A stretch of 55,927 nt of DNA from Ochrovirga pacifica (GCF_000220525.1 NZ_AFPK01000038.1:1-55927), one strand, 5' to 3'; positions 25,429 through 36,967 are shown, counted from the first letter of the stretch. Translations and numbers: made by a program. Notes: generated by a model not told the origin, from the letters alone.

Positions 25429-26769
25429 TTATCTTTTTATTGCTTTTGCTACCTCATCAACCAACACACCAACATCTCCTGCTCCTAACATTACCACAAC
25501 TTGGGCCTGGGTTGTTTTTAGGTTTTCTATGATTTCTTTTTCTGACTGAATTGATTTGTGATCATTCTCTATTTTTGACAATAGCCAGCTTGAGGTTACC
25601 CCCTGAATAGGCAATTCTCTGGCAGGATAAATTTCCATCAACACCACTTCATCAAATTTAGAGAGACTCTTAGCAAAATCATCTACAAAATCTCTAGTTC
25701 TAGTAAACAAATGCGGTTGGAACACTGCCAATACTTTTTTTCCAGGATACATTTCTCGCACAGTATTTTCTACAGCATCTATTTCTGTTGGATGGTGTGC
25801 GTAATCATCTATCAACACAAAATCTTCTTCTTTAATTTTATACGAAAATCTTCGTTTAACACCTCTATACGTGTTTAGTGCTGCTTTAATTTCTTCTAAA
25901 GACAAACCATGTTTTTCTGCCATTGCAACAGAAACCAAAGCATTGGAAACATTGTGCCTTCCTGGCAAATGAAATATGACATCTTTTACAAATCCGTTAG
26001 GAGTTTGCACATCAAAAACAAAAGAACCATTTTCTATTCGTAAATTTTGAGCTTGATAATCCGCTTGTTCCTCTACCGCATAAGTCAATCCCTTTAAAGG
26101 CAATCCTTTTTTTACAATCAAAGTGTCTGTTACTTTATCTGCAAATTCCTTAAACGATTTTTCCAACTCCTCCTTTTTACCATAAATATCCAAATGATCT
26201 GCATCCATATTGGTAATACAAGCTACGTCTGGAGAAAGTTGTAAAAAAGAACGATCAAACTCATCTGCCTCTACTACAGCTATTTTGTCTTTACCTAAAA
26301 TTAAATTAGAATTATAGTTTTCAGTAATTCCTCCTAAGAAAGACGTTGCTTCCGTACCACACTGATGCATAATATGTCCTAAAATAGAAGATGTTGTTGT
26401 TTTTCCATGCGTACCAGCAACAGCATAGCACAAAGTGTCTTTAGTAATTTCGCCCAAAACAGCTGCACGTTTAAGTACCGTAAACCCTTTGTCTGTAAAA
26501 TAATTTAGAATTTTACTGTTTTTAGGTATAGCAGGCGTATACACGACCAGAGTTTCTATTTTGTTTCTAAATAGCAATGGAATTTCATTTACATCATCTG
26601 TAAAAGTCAATTGCACCCCTTGTCTTAACAAACCTTTGGTTACAACCGATGGTGTTTTATCGTACCCCATAACACGCTTTCCATTTTTTACAAAATAACT
26701 GGCAATAGCACTCATTCCTATTCCGCCAATCCCTACAAAAAATATGTTTTGAATTGCATTTAATCCCAT
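25429..26769 (-). CDS. murC: UDP-N-acetylmuramate--L-alanine ligase
   Basis: ATP-dependent ligase adding L-Ala to UDP-MurNAc, the first cytosolic peptide-stem step. 446 residues. The N-terminal dinucleotide-like fold has [13 protein letters not shown], the ATP loop is [22 protein letters not shown] provides the Mg-binding acidic residues, and [10 protein letters not shown] the C-terminal ligase motif. Overlaps murG by 10 bases. Confidence 0.97.
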   Translation of the reverse strand: MGLNAIQNIFFVGIGGIGMSAIASYFVKNGKRVMGYDKTPSVVTKGLLRQGVQLTFTDDVNEIPLLFRNKIETLVVYTPAIPKNSKILNYFTDKGFTVLKRAAVLGEITKDTLCYAVAGTHGKTTTSSILGHIMHQCGTEATSFLGGITENYNSNLILGKDKIAVVEADEFDRSFLQLSPDVACITNMDADHLDIYGKKEELEKSFKEFADKVTDTLIVKKGLPLKGLTYAVEEQADYQAQNLRIENGSFVFDVQTPNGFVKDVIFHLPGRHNVSNALVSVAMAEKHGLSLEEIKAALNTYRGVKRRFSYKIKEEDFVLIDDYAHHPTEIDAVENTVREMYPGKKVLAVFQPHLFTRTRDFVDDFAKSLSKFDEVVLMEIYPARELPIQGVTSSWLLSKIENDHKSIQSEKEIIENLKTTQAQVVVMLGAGDVGVLVDEVAKAIKR

Positions 26770-27854
26770 GGTGCTATTTTTTTAATTTCTTTCACAATCT
26801 CTTTGGTTGCATTAGGCTTTGCCAACGCCTTTATATTTTTTGTTAATTGATCTGCATACTCTTTGTTTTGCAAACGATCTATAACTTCTATAAACAAATC
26901 TTTATCAGACTCTTTTAACATTTCTGCTGCTTTGTGTTTTACTACCGCAAGCGCATTTTTAGTTTGATGGTCTTCTGCTACGTTAGGAGAAGGTATAAAA
27001 ACCACAGGTTTTCCTACAATACACAATTCCGATACAGAACTTGCCCCTGCTCTGGAAACAATGATATCTGCAGCTGCATAAGCCAAGTCCATTTTAGACA
27101 AGTAAGCATGTGTTTGTATCCCTTCTTTTTTATTGTATTCTTGATAATCTTCTATATAAAACTTACCTGTTTGCCATAGAATCTGAAGATTTCTCTCTTC
27201 TAAATCAACAGTGTGGTTTGCTATTATTTGATTGATAGCTCTTGCTCCTAAACTTCCACCTAAAACCAATAATGTTTTTTTACGCTCGTCTAACTGAAAA
27301 TACTGAATTGCTGCTGTTCTTTTTTCTGCAACATTTAGTAAATCTTGTCTTACAGGGTTTCCTGTAAATACAATCTTATCCTTAGGAAAATAAGCCTCCA
27401 TTCCTTCATAAGCCACACAAATCTTAGACACGGATTTGGCCAATAATTTATTGGTAATTCCTGCATAGGAATTTTGCTCTTGTATCAAACTCGGAATTCT
27501 CTTTTTTCCTGCTACATGCAAAATAGGTCCGCTTGCAAATCCTCCTGTTCCTACAACTACATCAGGTTTAAATTCTTTAATTATTGTTCTAGCTCTTGCC
27601 AAACTGCTCATCAACTTTACTGGAAACAACATATTTTTAAGAGACAGATTTCGCTGCAATCCAGCTATCCATAAGCCTTTGATAGGGTAACCAGCCTGAG
27701 GAACTTTTTCCATTTCCATTTTGTCTTGAGCTCCTACAAACAAAAACTGTGTTTCTGGATCCTCTTGCTTTAGCTGATTGGCAATCGCAATTGCAGGATA
27801 AATGTGCCCTCCTGTTCCACCTCCGCTAATCAATATTTTTTTTACTTTTTTCAT
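26760..27854 (-). CDS. murG: MurG, lipid II GlcNAc transferase
   Basis: GT28 glycosyltransferase that adds GlcNAc to lipid I on the inner face of the membrane to make lipid II. 364 residues. The N-terminal [17 protein letters not shown] is the lipid I-binding glycine loop; GTGGFASGP and [12 protein letters not shown] are the second and third G-loops; [31 protein letters not shown] is the UDP-GlcNAc site. Overlaps ftsW by four bases. Confidence 0.97.
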   Translation of the reverse strand: MKKVKKILISGGGTGGHIYPAIAIANQLKQEDPETQFLFVGAQDKMEMEKVPQAGYPIKGLWIAGLQRNLSLKNMLFPVKLMSSLARARTIIKEFKPDVVVGTGGFASGPILHVAGKKRIPSLIQEQNSYAGITNKLLAKSVSKICVAYEGMEAYFPKDKIVFTGNPVRQDLLNVAEKRTAAIQYFQLDERKKTLLVLGGSLGARAINQIIANHTVDLEERNLQILWQTGKFYIEDYQEYNKKEGIQTHAYLSKMDLAYAAADIIVSRAGASSVSELCIVGKPVVFIPSPNVAEDHQTKNALAVVKHKAAEMLKESDKDLFIEVIDRLQNKEYADQLTKNIKALAKPNATKEIVKEIKKIAPWD

Positions 27855-29071
27855 ACCGTCTGTTCTTTGGCTTCTTCGTATAAATTTTCTAGCGGATCTT
27901 CTCCTTTTTCTTCCAATTCTTTTTCGGTTACATGATCAGAAGCGGTAACACTTAGCACCATTCCAATAGCCAAACAAGTCATCCAAATAGAAGTTCCCCC
28001 ACTGCTGATCATCGGAAGTGTTTGCCCAGTAACAGGGCCTAAATTTGTAGCCACCATCATATTGATGATTGCTTGAAAAAGAATAGGAAAACCAACACCT
28101 ATGACCAATAATTTAGCAAAGACGGTTCCTGCTTTTTTGGCTGCAACATACATCCTAAAAGTTAATAACAAATAAGCTAGTAAAACCATGCATGCTCCTA
28201 CTAGCCCGTACTCTTCTACAATAATGGCAAAAATAAAATCGGAAGAAGACTGTGGCAAAAAGTTTTTCTGAACACTTTTCCCTGGCCCTTTCCCTGTCAA
28301 CCCACCTGTAGCGATGGCAATCTTAGCGTTTTCTACCTGATAACCCTCTTTAGACTCATCATCCGTAAAAGATTCTACCCTACTTATCCAAGTATCTACT
28401 CTGTTAGGCATTAATCCAGGAAAAGCTTTAGCTACTAATACAAACATGGCTAGTGTAACCACTCCTGCCCCAACAATTCCTAATAAATATTTTACTGGAT
28501 ACCCACCTATAAAGCACAACATTAAAATCATACAAAACAAAATGGCAGTGGTAGAAAAATTTGCTGGTAAAATACAAGCCAAAACTAGTGCTACAGGTAG
28601 CCATAGTTTTAGAACACTTTCTTTGAATTGTATTTTTACATCTTTGCGTTGTGCCAAGTATCTAGCTACGTAGACCATGACCACCAAAGAAGCAAATGTA
28701 GAAGTTTGAAACCCAACCCCAATAAACGGAATAACAATCCATCTTGCAGCATTAGCTCCGTTAATTACAGTTCCTTGTGCCAATGTTACAATTAGCAAAA
28801 CCACAACCACAGGAATTAAAATTAGCGACAAGCCACTAAAATATCTATATGGCATGCGATGCACAATTAGCATTAACACAAAACCAGTAGCTAATAAAAA
28901 AGCATGTTTAATCAAAATTCCCAACGTACTTCCATTACCCACCACATATACTAAGTTAGAACTAGCACTATAAATAGGCATAAAAGAAAACAATGCTAAC
29001 ACAGCTACTAAAGCCCAGATAAACAAGTCTCCTTTGATGTATGATTTTATGTAAGGAATTAATTTTGCCAT
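27851..29071 (-). CDS. ftsW: FtsW, septal SEDS glycosyltransferase
   Basis: 406-residue polytopic SEDS-family peptidoglycan polymerase working with FtsI. About ten helices. GINGAANARWI-like region ([10 protein letters not shown]), [18 protein letters not shown] and the C-terminal [16 protein letters not shown] are family motifs. The C-terminal tail is acidic ([22 protein letters not shown]). RodA is excluded by the dcw position next to murG and murD. Confidence 0.95.
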   Translation of the reverse strand: MAKLIPYIKSYIKGDLFIWALVAVLALFSFMPIYSASSNLVYVVGNGSTLGILIKHAFLLATGFVLMLIVHRMPYRYFSGLSLILIPVVVVLLIVTLAQGTVINGANAARWIVIPFIGVGFQTSTFASLVVMVYVARYLAQRKDVKIQFKESVLKLWLPVALVLACILPANFSTTAILFCMILMLCFIGGYPVKYLLGIVGAGVVTLAMFVLVAKAFPGLMPNRVDTWISRVESFTDDESKEGYQVENAKIAIATGGLTGKGPGKSVQKNFLPQSSSDFIFAIIVEEYGLVGACMVLLAYLLLTFRMYVAAKKAGTVFAKLLVIGVGFPILFQAIINMMVATNLGPVTGQTLPMISSGGTSIWMTCLAIGMVLSVTASDHVTEKELEEKGEDPLENLYEEAKEQTV

Positions 29072-29073
29072 GC

Positions 29074-30411
29074 TTATAATTTTCTTACTGCTTCTTTAAA
29101 CTTACGTCCTCTATCCTCATAATTTTCAAACAAATCAAAACTTGCACAAGCAGGAGACAACAATACGGTTTCCCCTTTGTTTGCAAACCCGTAAGCGGCT
29201 TGCACAGCTGCCTCAGCACTTTCTACCTCTATAATATCTTCTACAATATTTTGAAAAGCTTGTTTGATTTTACTATTATCCAACCCTAAGCAAACAATTG
29301 CTTTTACCTTTTCCCTAACCAAAGGATACAGTTCCGAATAATCGTTCCCTTTGTCTACACCCCCTACTATCCAAACTGTAGGATTGGTCATACACTCCAA
29401 AGCATAAAATGTTGCATTTACATTAGTTGCTTTAGAATCGTTGATATAATTTACTCCGTTTACTTTTAAAACTTGTTCTAATCTATGTTCTGCCCCTTCA
29501 AAATTCTCTAAAGATTCTAATATAGTTTTCTTTCTCGCCTTCATTAACTGAGCAGCCAAAGTTGCAGCCATTGCATTTTTGGTATTGTGTTTTCCTACGA
29601 TAGGAAGTTTAGATATACTCATCTTCAACTTGTCTTTATTTATTCGTATTACGATCTCATCATCTTTAACATAAGCTCCTAGATTTTTTTTCTCTACTAA
29701 AGAAAAAGGTACCAACTGAGCTTTGGGTTTGTATTTTTCTATTCCCGCAACAATTACAGGATCGTCTGCATCATATATTAGGTAATCAGATGCATTCTGA
29801 TTTTTTGTAATTCTAAATTTTGATGCGACATATTGATCAAAATCATAATTGTATCTATCTAAATGATCAGGTGTTATATTGGTAATTACTGCTATATGAG
29901 GTTTAAAATTTTCAATCCCATCTAACTGAAAACTACTCAACTCTAGCACGTATTTTGCATAGGGTGTATTTGCAACTTGTTTGGCAAAGCTATCACCTAT
30001 ATTTCCTGCAATACCAATTTCATAACCCGCCTCTTTTAACAAATGATGCGTAAGCAAGGTAGTGGTGGTTTTTCCGTTAGAACCTGTAATTCCAATCACA
30101 GTTGCATCACTATATTTTGCTGCAAATTCTATTTCAGAAATAACCTGAATCCCTTTGATTCTCATTTGCTTTATCAGAGGTACATGATCAGGAATTCCTG
30201 GACTTTTTACCACAGTAGTTGCATTCATCAACAAAGCTTCTGTATGGGTTCCTGACTCATACAAAATATGATTTTGTTGCAGCTCCCGCACATAATGTTC
30301 TTTTATTTCAGAACGATCGCTAACAAACACCTCTAAGCCCATTTTTTGGGCCAAAATAGCCGCTCCTACTCCGCTTTCTCCCGCTCCTAAAACAACAATT
30401 CTTTCTTTCAT
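29074..30411 (-). CDS. murD: UDP-N-acetylmuramoylalanine--D-glutamate ligase
   Basis: Adds D-Glu to UDP-MurNAc-L-Ala. 445 residues. N-terminal IVVLGAGESGVGAAILA binds UDP; ATP loop VIGITGSNGKTTTT; ELSSFQLDG carries the acidic/Mg region; NDSKATNVNAT is the family-specific MurD motif; the C-terminus ends with LSPACASFDLFENYEDRGRKF, a MurD hallmark. Two bases separate it from ftsW. Confidence 0.97.
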   Translation of the reverse strand: MKERIVVLGAGESGVGAAILAQKMGLEVFVSDRSEIKEHYVRELQQNHILYESGTHTEALLMNATTVVKSPGIPDHVPLIKQMRIKGIQVISEIEFAAKYSDATVIGITGSNGKTTTTLLTHHLLKEAGYEIGIAGNIGDSFAKQVANTPYAKYVLELSSFQLDGIENFKPHIAVITNITPDHLDRYNYDFDQYVASKFRITKNQNASDYLIYDADDPVIVAGIEKYKPKAQLVPFSLVEKKNLGAYVKDDEIVIRINKDKLKMSISKLPIVGKHNTKNAMAATLAAQLMKARKKTILESLENFEGAEHRLEQVLKVNGVNYINDSKATNVNATFYALECMTNPTVWIVGGVDKGNDYSELYPLVREKVKAIVCLGLDNSKIKQAFQNIVEDIIEVESAEAAVQAAYGFANKGETVLLSPACASFDLFENYEDRGRKFKEAVRKL

Positions 30412-30414
30412 CCT

Positions 30415-31629
30415 CTATCTCATTTTTAAGGTTACAACTGACAAAACTGCTAGCAAAATTCCGACAATCAAAAAACGATTTACAATTTTACTCTCATGAT
30501 ATCCCTTTTTTTGATAATGATGATGTAGAGGAGCCATTTTAAATATTCGCCTTCCTTCTCCGTATTTCTTTTTGGTGTATTTAAACCAACCAACTTGTAG
30601 AATAACAGACATATTTTCTGCTGCAAAAATTCCTGCCAATACAGGTATTAACAATTCTTTTCTTACAGCTATAGCAATCACCGCTATAATTCCCCCAATT
30701 GTTAAGCTTCCTGTATCTCCCATAAAAACTTGTGCAGGATAAGTATTGTACCATAAAAAACCAATCAAACCTCCTGCAAAAGCACTAATAAACACAGTCA
30801 TTTCTCCTGAATTAGGAATGTACATAACATTTAGATAATCCGAAAAAACAATGTTTCCAGACACCCAACAAAACACCCCTAAAACAGCTACGATAATGGT
30901 AGATGTTCCTGCAGCCAAACCATCAATTCCATCTGTTAAGTTTGCTCCGTTAGACACGCCTGTAACAATAAAAATGACTACGGGGATAAAAATTAACCAT
31001 GCGTAATTAGACACATCATCTCCCATCCATGAAATTAAAGAAGTGTAATCAAACTCATTATTTTTTAGAAAAGGAATGGTGGTTTTTACAGACTTATGAG
31101 CTTCTCCAAACAAGTGTGTATTGGCTACCTTTTGCGAAAAAGGCAATTCTTTTTTCATAGTTACTGAAGGGTGAAAATACAGCATTACTCCTACAAAAAG
31201 CCCCAAACCTACTTGCCCTAAAACTTTAAACTTTCCTTTTAATCCTTCTTTGTCTTTCTTAAAAACTTTAATATAATCATCTATAAAACCAATAACCCCC
31301 ATCCAAAGTGTGGTTACAATTAAGATTACTACGTAGATATTTTCTAGTTTAGAAAATAAAAATACAGGAATTAAAGTGGCCAAAATAATAATAATCCCTC
31401 CCATAGTTGGAGTTCCCGCTTTTTGATTCTGCCCCTCTAACCCTAAATCTCTTACGGTTTCTCCTATTTGTTTTTTTCTTAAAAAATCAATCAATCTTTT
31501 TCCATAAATGGTAGACAACAAAAGAGCCATGATAAACGCCAAAGCAGAACGAAATGTTATGTATTGAAACAAACCGGCCCCTGGCAGTTGAAATTGATTT
31601 TCTATATAGTCAAATAAATAATATAACAT
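30415..31629 (-). CDS. mraY: MraY, phospho-MurNAc-pentapeptide transferase
   Basis: Membrane enzyme that transfers phospho-MurNAc-pentapeptide to undecaprenyl phosphate, making lipid I. 404 residues with about ten helices. Active-site motifs: [23 protein letters not shown] (DD pair), [14 protein letters not shown], and [11 protein letters not shown], with [12 protein letters not shown] near the C-terminus. Longer than the ~360 of E. coli because of a hydrophilic insertion at about 165-205, which I regard as usual in this group. Shares one base with murE. Confidence 0.96.
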   Translation of the reverse strand: MLYYLFDYIENQFQLPGAGLFQYITFRSALAFIMALLLSTIYGKRLIDFLRKKQIGETVRDLGLEGQNQKAGTPTMGGIIIILATLIPVFLFSKLENIYVVILIVTTLWMGVIGFIDDYIKVFKKDKEGLKGKFKVLGQVGLGLFVGVMLYFHPSVTMKKELPFSQKVANTHLFGEAHKSVKTTIPFLKNNEFDYTSLISWMGDDVSNYAWLIFIPVVIFIVTGVSNGANLTDGIDGLAAGTSTIIVAVLGVFCWVSGNIVFSDYLNVMYIPNSGEMTVFISAFAGGLIGFLWYNTYPAQVFMGDTGSLTIGGIIAVIAIAVRKELLIPVLAGIFAAENMSVILQVGWFKYTKKKYGEGRRIFKMAPLHHHYQKKGYHESKIVNRFLIVGILLAVLSVVTLKMR

Positions 31630-33092
31630 TATTTCTTAAGAATTTGAAAGGTTTCTATGAGTTGTTCTTTATCGTTAAAATAGCTTCTTTTTCCGTTGAT
31701 TTCTTGATAGGTTTCATGACCTTTTCCTGCCACTAAAACCACATCATCTTTACTTGCCAATTGACAAGCTGTTTTTATGGCTTGCTTTCTATCCTCTATG
31801 GTTAACACTTTATGCTGAGCTTCTGCCGGCACACCTACCTCCATATCCTCTAAAATCTGCAATGGATTTTCTGTACGAGGATTGTCTGATGTTAACACTA
31901 CTTGGTGACTTAATTCTGATGCTATTTTTGCCATTTTTGGTCTTTTAGCAGCATCTCTATCCCCCCCACAACCAACTACCGTTATAATTTTAGCTGTTGG
32001 CCGTACTATTTCTTTAATGGTTGATAAAATATTTTTTAAAGCATCTGGAGTATGTGCATAATCTACCACACCTACAATTCCTGTTTTAGAAACCTGATAC
32101 TGAAAACGACCATCTACGCTGCTTAGCTGACTTAAAGCCACCAGCAACTCTTGTTCAGGAACTCCTAACTGGTCTGCAACACCATAAATAGCTCCTAAGT
32201 TAGAAGCATTAAAACCACCTATTAACTTTACCCACAACTCTTGATCGTTAATTTGCAACAACATTCCCATTAAACTTTTTTCTACAATCTTAATACGGTA
32301 ATCTGCCAACGTTTTTTGAGCGTAGGTTTTTTGGCTTGCTTTGGTATTTTGCAACATAAAAGCCCCATTTTTATCATCTAAATTGGTTAGTGCAAAAGCG
32401 TTTTGGGGTAAATCATCAAAAAAAGCTTTTTTAACATCTCTATATTCTTTAAAAGTTTTATGATAATCTAAATGGTCGTGGGTAATATTGGTAAAAACCC
32501 CTCCTTTAAAATTCAAACCATAGGTCCTAGCCTGATGAATTCCGTGAGAACTTACTTCCATAAAACAATAAGACACCCCTTCTTTTACCATTTTTGCCAA
32601 ATATTTGTTAATGGTAACAGAGTCTGGTGTGGTGTGTGTAGCTTCGTATTCAGCTTGATGAACTATTATTTTTACAGTTGATAAAAGTCCTGTTTTTGCT
32701 CCCAATTTTTGAAATAACTGACACAACAAAGTAGCTACTGTTGTTTTACCATTGGTCCCTGTAACACCAACCAAGGTTAATTTTTCTGATGGATTTTGAT
32801 AAAAATTTGCGGCTATTTGAGCCAAAGCAATGCTAGAGTTTTCTACTTTTAGATAACAAACTTTTTCATGAATCTGGTCTGGAAAAATTTCGCAAACCAC
32901 CACTGATGCACCCAAATCTACAGCCTTTTGGATATAATTGTGTCCATCTACATGCACTCCTCTCTGAGCTACAAACAACGTATTCTCTTCTACTTTTCTA
33001 GAATCAAAAGCTACAGCACTTATATACTGATTTTCATCAAAATAAAGTGACTCTAGAACCGTTACTTTTTCTATAATTTGCTTTAACTCCAT
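31629..33092 (-). CDS. murE: MurE, UDP-MurNAc-tripeptide synthetase
   Basis: Adds the third stem-peptide residue. 487 residues. ATP loop [28 protein letters not shown] is a typical MurE motif; DNPRTENP contains the DNPR signature for meso-diaminopimelate specificity, so mDAP peptidoglycan is expected. GHETYQ near the C-terminus is also conserved. Lies one base after ftsI. Confidence 0.97.
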   Translation of the reverse strand: MELKQIIEKVTVLESLYFDENQYISAVAFDSRKVEENTLFVAQRGVHVDGHNYIQKAVDLGASVVVCEIFPDQIHEKVCYLKVENSSIALAQIAANFYQNPSEKLTLVGVTGTNGKTTVATLLCQLFQKLGAKTGLLSTVKIIVHQAEYEATHTTPDSVTINKYLAKMVKEGVSYCFMEVSSHGIHQARTYGLNFKGGVFTNITHDHLDYHKTFKEYRDVKKAFFDDLPQNAFALTNLDDKNGAFMLQNTKASQKTYAQKTLADYRIKIVEKSLMGMLLQINDQELWVKLIGGFNASNLGAIYGVADQLGVPEQELLVALSQLSSVDGRFQYQVSKTGIVGVVDYAHTPDALKNILSTIKEIVRPTAKIITVVGCGGDRDAAKRPKMAKIASELSHQVVLTSDNPRTENPLQILEDMEVGVPAEAQHKVLTIEDRKQAIKTACQLASKDDVVLVAGKGHETYQEINGKRSYFNDKEQLIETFQILKK

Positions 33093-33093
33093 A

Positions 33094-35088
33094 TCAATTC
33101 AACACTACTTGTTGTCCTTTTGTTATACTTACTCCATTGCGTATAGACTGCTTAGAAACCCATTCAAAACTTCCATTAACTGCTACTTTTAAACCTCTAT
33201 TTTCTAAAAGTGCTACTGCATCCATCAAAGCCATGCCCTTTACGTTTGGCATTTGTGTATGCTCTTTCTGATCTATTTCTGTTTGCTGATAACGCTTGGC
33301 TACCGAAGCCTCTAGCACCTCATCGGCCAAAGCTATTTGTTGTTCTTGTAAACTGCTTGTAAATATTTTTTGTGCAATAGCCTTGAACACAGGAGCAGCC
33401 ACTGTTGCTCCATAATACCCTTTGTACTTATTGGGTTTATTTACTACTACAATACAAGAATATTTCGGATTTTTGGCTGGAAAAAAACCTGCAAATGATG
33501 AAACATACTGTGTATTTCCTGTCCAATATTCTGTTTGACAGGTTCCCGTTTTACCTGCCATAGAAAAGTTAGGAGAATAGAGCTTTTCTCCTGTTCCTCT
33601 TTTTACAGCGTTTTCCAAAATAGCCTGTACTTTTTTTACATTTTCTTCTGATGCAATTCTTTCCTTTAATACAACAGGCTCAAAAACCTGCTCTACTTCT
33701 CCTTGATTTCTTAACTCTTTTATAAACCTTGGCTTTACCATCACTCCATTGTTTCCTATGGCATTGTAAAAAGTAAGCATTTGTAGCGGAGTTACTTTGA
33801 CTCCGTACCCCCAAGCCATCCAAGGAAGTGACAGTCCATTCCAACTTTTTGGATCTCCTTGTTTAACATATTTAGGATTGGGAATAAAAGGCTCTCCTTC
33901 TCCCTTGATTGGAATGCCTATCTTATCACCAAAACCTAATTCCAAAATACCATCAACAAACTCTTGAGGATCATTTTTATAGTAATTCATAATGGTTTTT
34001 GCAATTCCAACATTAGAAGAAACCTCTATAGCTCTTGCTAAAGAAATTTTTCCATACCCTCCTCTATGAGAATCTCTAATACTTCTTCCATAGACTTTAA
34101 TTACTCCTTTTTCCGTATCAACAACTTTACCTGTATCTACTTTTTTATCTTCTAAAGCCACCAACAAACTTGCTAGCTTAAAGGTAGAACCAGGCTCTTG
34201 TGCTTCGTAAACAGCGTAATTTCTTTTTTCGTAATACGTTCCGTTGGCCGCTTTTCCTAAATTCACAATTGCTTTTACCTCACCCGTCTCTGCCTCCATA
34301 ACCACTGCACAACCATGATCTGCTTCAAAATCTTGTAACTGACTTAACAATGCCTGATGTGCAATATCTTGAATATTAACATCTATAGTTGTTATAACAT
34401 CTCTACCATCCTCAGGCTCTTTCTCATTCTTATCATTGATAGGCTTCCATTGCCCTTTGGCTATTTTCTGTTTTTTTCGCCAACCATTCTTTTCTTTTAA
34501 GTAATTGATGTAAGCTCCTTCAATACCCACTTTTCCTCTATAATCAGAATAACCAACCGTTCTAACCCCCATATCACCCAATGGTCTTGCTCTTACATTT
34601 CTTTGCTCAGTAATGAGGCCTCCTTTATACTGTCCATATTTTAGTATAGGAAATGTTTTTAGCCTAGCATAATCAATATATCCCAAATCTCTGGCCAAAA
34701 ACAAATAACGATTTTTTCTTCTTTTTGCGGTTTTTAGGTAGTTTTTATAATAAGCCGAAGACTTTCCAAACATTGCCGATAAAGAATCGCTTAGAGCATT
34801 TACTTCCTTATCAAACATCCCGTTTTGATGTGCTGCAACCACATCCATTCTTACCGTATATTTAGACATTGTTGTAGCCAATAAATCTCCGCTAGCAGCA
34901 TAAATATTCCCTCTATTAGCAAAAATAGTATCTGTTTTAATGGTACGTTGTGATAAGATTTCTTTGTATTTTTCTCCTTCTATAGACTGAATAAAGCCCA
35001 CACGTATTGCCAATACCACAAAAAAGACAGCCAGCATCAATACCAACCATCCTAGTTTATCTATGATATTTTTGTCTGTCGTGCTCAA
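33094..35088 (-). CDS. ftsI: FtsI, division transpeptidase PBP3
   Basis: 664-residue class B penicillin-binding protein that crosslinks septal peptidoglycan. One membrane helix (about 12-32), a pedestal domain, then the transpeptidase with S301-T-F-K304 (nucleophile Ser), S357-S-N359 and AGKTGTCQTEYW (KTG box). A C-terminal PASTA domain begins about residue 613 (MPNVKGMALMDAVALLENRGL), commoner in Gram-positives but regular in Bacteroidota FtsI. Sits between ftsL and murE. Confidence 0.96.
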   Translation of the reverse strand: MSTTDKNIIDKLGWLVLMLAVFFVVLAIRVGFIQSIEGEKYKEILSQRTIKTDTIFANRGNIYAASGDLLATTMSKYTVRMDVVAAHQNGMFDKEVNALSDSLSAMFGKSSAYYKNYLKTAKRRKNRYLFLARDLGYIDYARLKTFPILKYGQYKGGLITEQRNVRARPLGDMGVRTVGYSDYRGKVGIEGAYINYLKEKNGWRKKQKIAKGQWKPINDKNEKEPEDGRDVITTIDVNIQDIAHQALLSQLQDFEADHGCAVVMEAETGEVKAIVNLGKAANGTYYEKRNYAVYEAQEPGSTFKLASLLVALEDKKVDTGKVVDTEKGVIKVYGRSIRDSHRGGYGKISLARAIEVSSNVGIAKTIMNYYKNDPQEFVDGILELGFGDKIGIPIKGEGEPFIPNPKYVKQGDPKSWNGLSLPWMAWGYGVKVTPLQMLTFYNAIGNNGVMVKPRFIKELRNQGEVEQVFEPVVLKERIASEENVKKVQAILENAVKRGTGEKLYSPNFSMAGKTGTCQTEYWTGNTQYVSSFAGFFPAKNPKYSCIVVVNKPNKYKGYYGATVAAPVFKAIAQKIFTSSLQEQQIALADEVLEASVAKRYQQTEIDQKEHTQMPNVKGMALMDAVALLENRGLKVAVNGSFEWVSKQSIRNGVSITKGQQVVLN

Positions 35089-35100
35089 TCTATTTTGTTT

Positions 35101-35421
35101 TTATTTTTTGACAACTATTTTTATCGGTGGTTTTTTAGAAGGCACCAACCCTTGACTACTTACTTTCTGTTTTACACTAGACTCCATTTTTAACCGAGTC
35201 ACCTTGGTTGCACTATCTATATATTCTGCCTTTAACACCCGTATTTTTTTTTGCAACGCTGCAATTCTCATCACCTTTTCATCTGTTTGATGCGAACATG
35301 TAATCATTACAATAGACATAGACAGAATCGTAAAAATAACTTTCCAGTTTCCTGAAGATTCGCCCTTTGTTAAAAAATCTCCTTTTAGCAAGCCCGAAAT
35401 AAACTCTGCCACTCCCATCAT
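35101..35421 (-). CDS. ftsL: FtsL-like divisome protein
   Basis: 106 residues: a short cytosolic segment, one membrane helix (about 27-43, VIFTILSMSIVMITCSH) and a periplasmic coiled coil (EKVMRIAALQKKIRVLKAEYIDSATKVTRLK). The layout and place between rsmH and ftsI identify it as FtsL, although sequence similarity to proteobacterial FtsL is weak. Overlaps rsmH by four bases. Confidence 0.85.
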   Translation of the reverse strand: MMGVAEFISGLLKGDFLTKGESSGNWKVIFTILSMSIVMITCSHQTDEKVMRIAALQKKIRVLKAEYIDSATKVTRLKMESSVKQKVSSQGLVPSKKPPIKIVVKK

Positions 35422-36326
35422 TTTTGATTTCGTTTTAACTCCGCCACTCTTAACTTAGCACTTCTAGCTCTATTGTTTGTTTTTATTTCCTGAGCCGTTG
35501 GCAATATCAACTTCCCTACACGCTGCATGGGAACATTGGTATTTCCATAAAAATCTTTTTCAGGCTCTCCTTCAAAAATTCCGTTCTGAATAAATCGCTT
35601 TACCAATCTATCTTCTAACGAATGATATGAAATTACACTTAACCTTCCCTTTGGTGTTAGCACTTCTGGGATTTGTATTAAAAATTCTTTTAACACCTCT
35701 AACTCCTCATTGACTTCTATTCGCAACGCTTGAAAAATCTGGGCTAAAATTTTATGCTCTTTTGCTTTGGGTAAAAAAGAAGCCAATACTTCTTTTAGTT
35801 CAAAACTTGTAACAATTTCTTTCTGCTCTCTTGCCATCACAATAGCTTTGGCCATAGCTCTTCCGTTTCTTAATTCTCCGTATTGAAAAAGAACGTTTGC
35901 CAAATTTTCTTGCGTATATTCATTTACTATAGTATAGGCACTCAAATTAGAATGCTGATCCATTCTCATATCCAATTTTGCATCAAAGCGAGTAGAGAAT
36001 CCTCTTTCTGCTTGATCAAATTGATGAGATGACACTCCAAAATCACCCAAAACTCCATCTACACTAGTAGCTCCGTAGAATCTTAAAAAGCGTTTTAGGT
36101 ATCTAAAATTCTGAGGAATTAATGTAAAACGATCATCTTCAATAGCATTGTTGTGTGCATCTGGATCTTGATCGAACGCAAATAATTTTCCTTCATCACC
36201 CAAACGAGATAAAATCTCTTTTGAATGACCTCCACCACCAAAAGTTACATCCACATAAACACCATTAGGCTTTATAGCCAAGGCATCTACACTTTCTTTT
36301 AACAAAACCGGATTATGATAACTCAT
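35418..36326 (-). CDS. rsmH: 16S rRNA m4C1402 methyltransferase RsmH
   Basis: SAM-dependent N4-methyltransferase of 16S rRNA C1402 (MraW). Typical start MSYHNPVLLKESVD at 36326; an ATG two codons upstream (36332) is also possible. The SAM site is VYVDVTFGGGGHS, then LFAFDQDPDA, GDFGVSSHQFD and FSTRFDAKLDMRMDQ; ISYHSLEDRLVKRF is a strong family motif. About 302 residues. Its start overlaps the mraZ end. Confidence 0.96.
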   Translation of the reverse strand: MSYHNPVLLKESVDALAIKPNGVYVDVTFGGGGHSKEILSRLGDEGKLFAFDQDPDAHNNAIEDDRFTLIPQNFRYLKRFLRFYGATSVDGVLGDFGVSSHQFDQAERGFSTRFDAKLDMRMDQHSNLSAYTIVNEYTQENLANVLFQYGELRNGRAMAKAIVMAREQKEIVTSFELKEVLASFLPKAKEHKILAQIFQALRIEVNEELEVLKEFLIQIPEVLTPKGRLSVISYHSLEDRLVKRFIQNGIFEGEPEKDFYGNTNVPMQRVGKLILPTAQEIKTNNRARSAKLRVAELKRNQK

Positions 36327-36786
36327 TCTCATCTATATTTAAACCTCCCATTACTTGTTCTGCCAAATCCGCAAAATCATCTACAGCTCCTTCTATAGCA
36401 CCTTCATAGAACTCCTTATCCCATATTTCTATAACAGAGACTGCAGAAGAAAAAACTACTTCTTTTGCAATTCCAGAATAAGCAAGTAAATCTTTTGGCA
36501 GCAATAAACGACCTGCACTATCCAACTCAACTCTTTTTACACCAGCTGTAAACAATCTTATGAAATCGTTATTTTTTTTCACAAACCGATTGAGCTTGCT
36601 TACCTGCCCCATTACTTTCCTCCATTCTTCCATAGGATATAGCTCTAAACACTTTTGAAACACAGAGCGTTTTAACACAAAACCTTCGTGCACAACACTA
36701 TCCAACTGCTTTTTTAAGCCAGCTGCTAGCATCACACGACCTTTCGTGTCTACTTTACACTCATATGTTCCTATTAAAGATTCCAT
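36313..36786 (-). CDS. mraZ: Transcriptional regulator MraZ
   Basis: 157-residue DNA-binding protein with two tandem SpoVT/AbrB-type half-barrels, each carrying the DxxGR motif (DTKGR at about 13-17 and DSAGR at about 89-93). In E. coli MraZ forms a ring that binds 10-bp-spaced direct repeats and represses its own dcw operon. First gene of this dcw cluster; matching repeats are seen directly upstream (36818-36842). Confidence 0.96.
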   Translation of the reverse strand: MESLIGTYECKVDTKGRVMLAAGLKKQLDSVVHEGFVLKRSVFQKCLELYPMEEWRKVMGQVSKLNRFVKKNNDFIRLFTAGVKRVELDSAGRLLLPKDLLAYSGIAKEVVFSSAVSVIEIWDKEFYEGAIEGAVDDFADLAEQVMGGLNIDENELS

Positions 36787-36799
36787 CCTATAAACTTTT

Positions 36800-36807
36800 C
36801 AAAAATA
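36800..36807 (-). promoter_or_regulatory. mraZ/dcw -7 promoter box
   Basis: TATTTTTG (TAnnTTTG) on the minus strand, 13 bases before the mraZ ATG. About 21 bases upstream of the box lies the second operator repeat rather than a clear TTTG, so the operator would occupy the -33 region. Confidence 0.6.
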
Positions 36808-36817
36808 TAAATATTTT

Positions 36818-36872
36818 ACCACTTTTTACCACATTCACCCACATTGTTGATAAGTTTTCACACTCAACCCAC
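36818..36872 (-). promoter_or_regulatory. MraZ operator: TGGKN direct repeats
   Basis: On the minus strand GTGGG (36842-36838), GTGGT (36832-36828) and GTGGT (36822-36818) are spaced exactly 10 bases, with a fourth GTGGG at 36872-36868, exactly 30 bases further and in phase. This matches the known MraZ target design (TGGGN repeats at 10-bp period in E. coli) and lies directly upstream of mraZ, overlapping the expected -33 region. Autorepression of the division cluster is inferred. Confidence 0.8.
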
Positions 36873-36967
36873 TGATTCTTAATTTTTAACTATCAGATGG
36901 TTATGGCGTGCAGTTTGAAACTTCCCCTGTTGTTTTGTGTGCGATAGATTTTTATAAAAAAAAAGTT

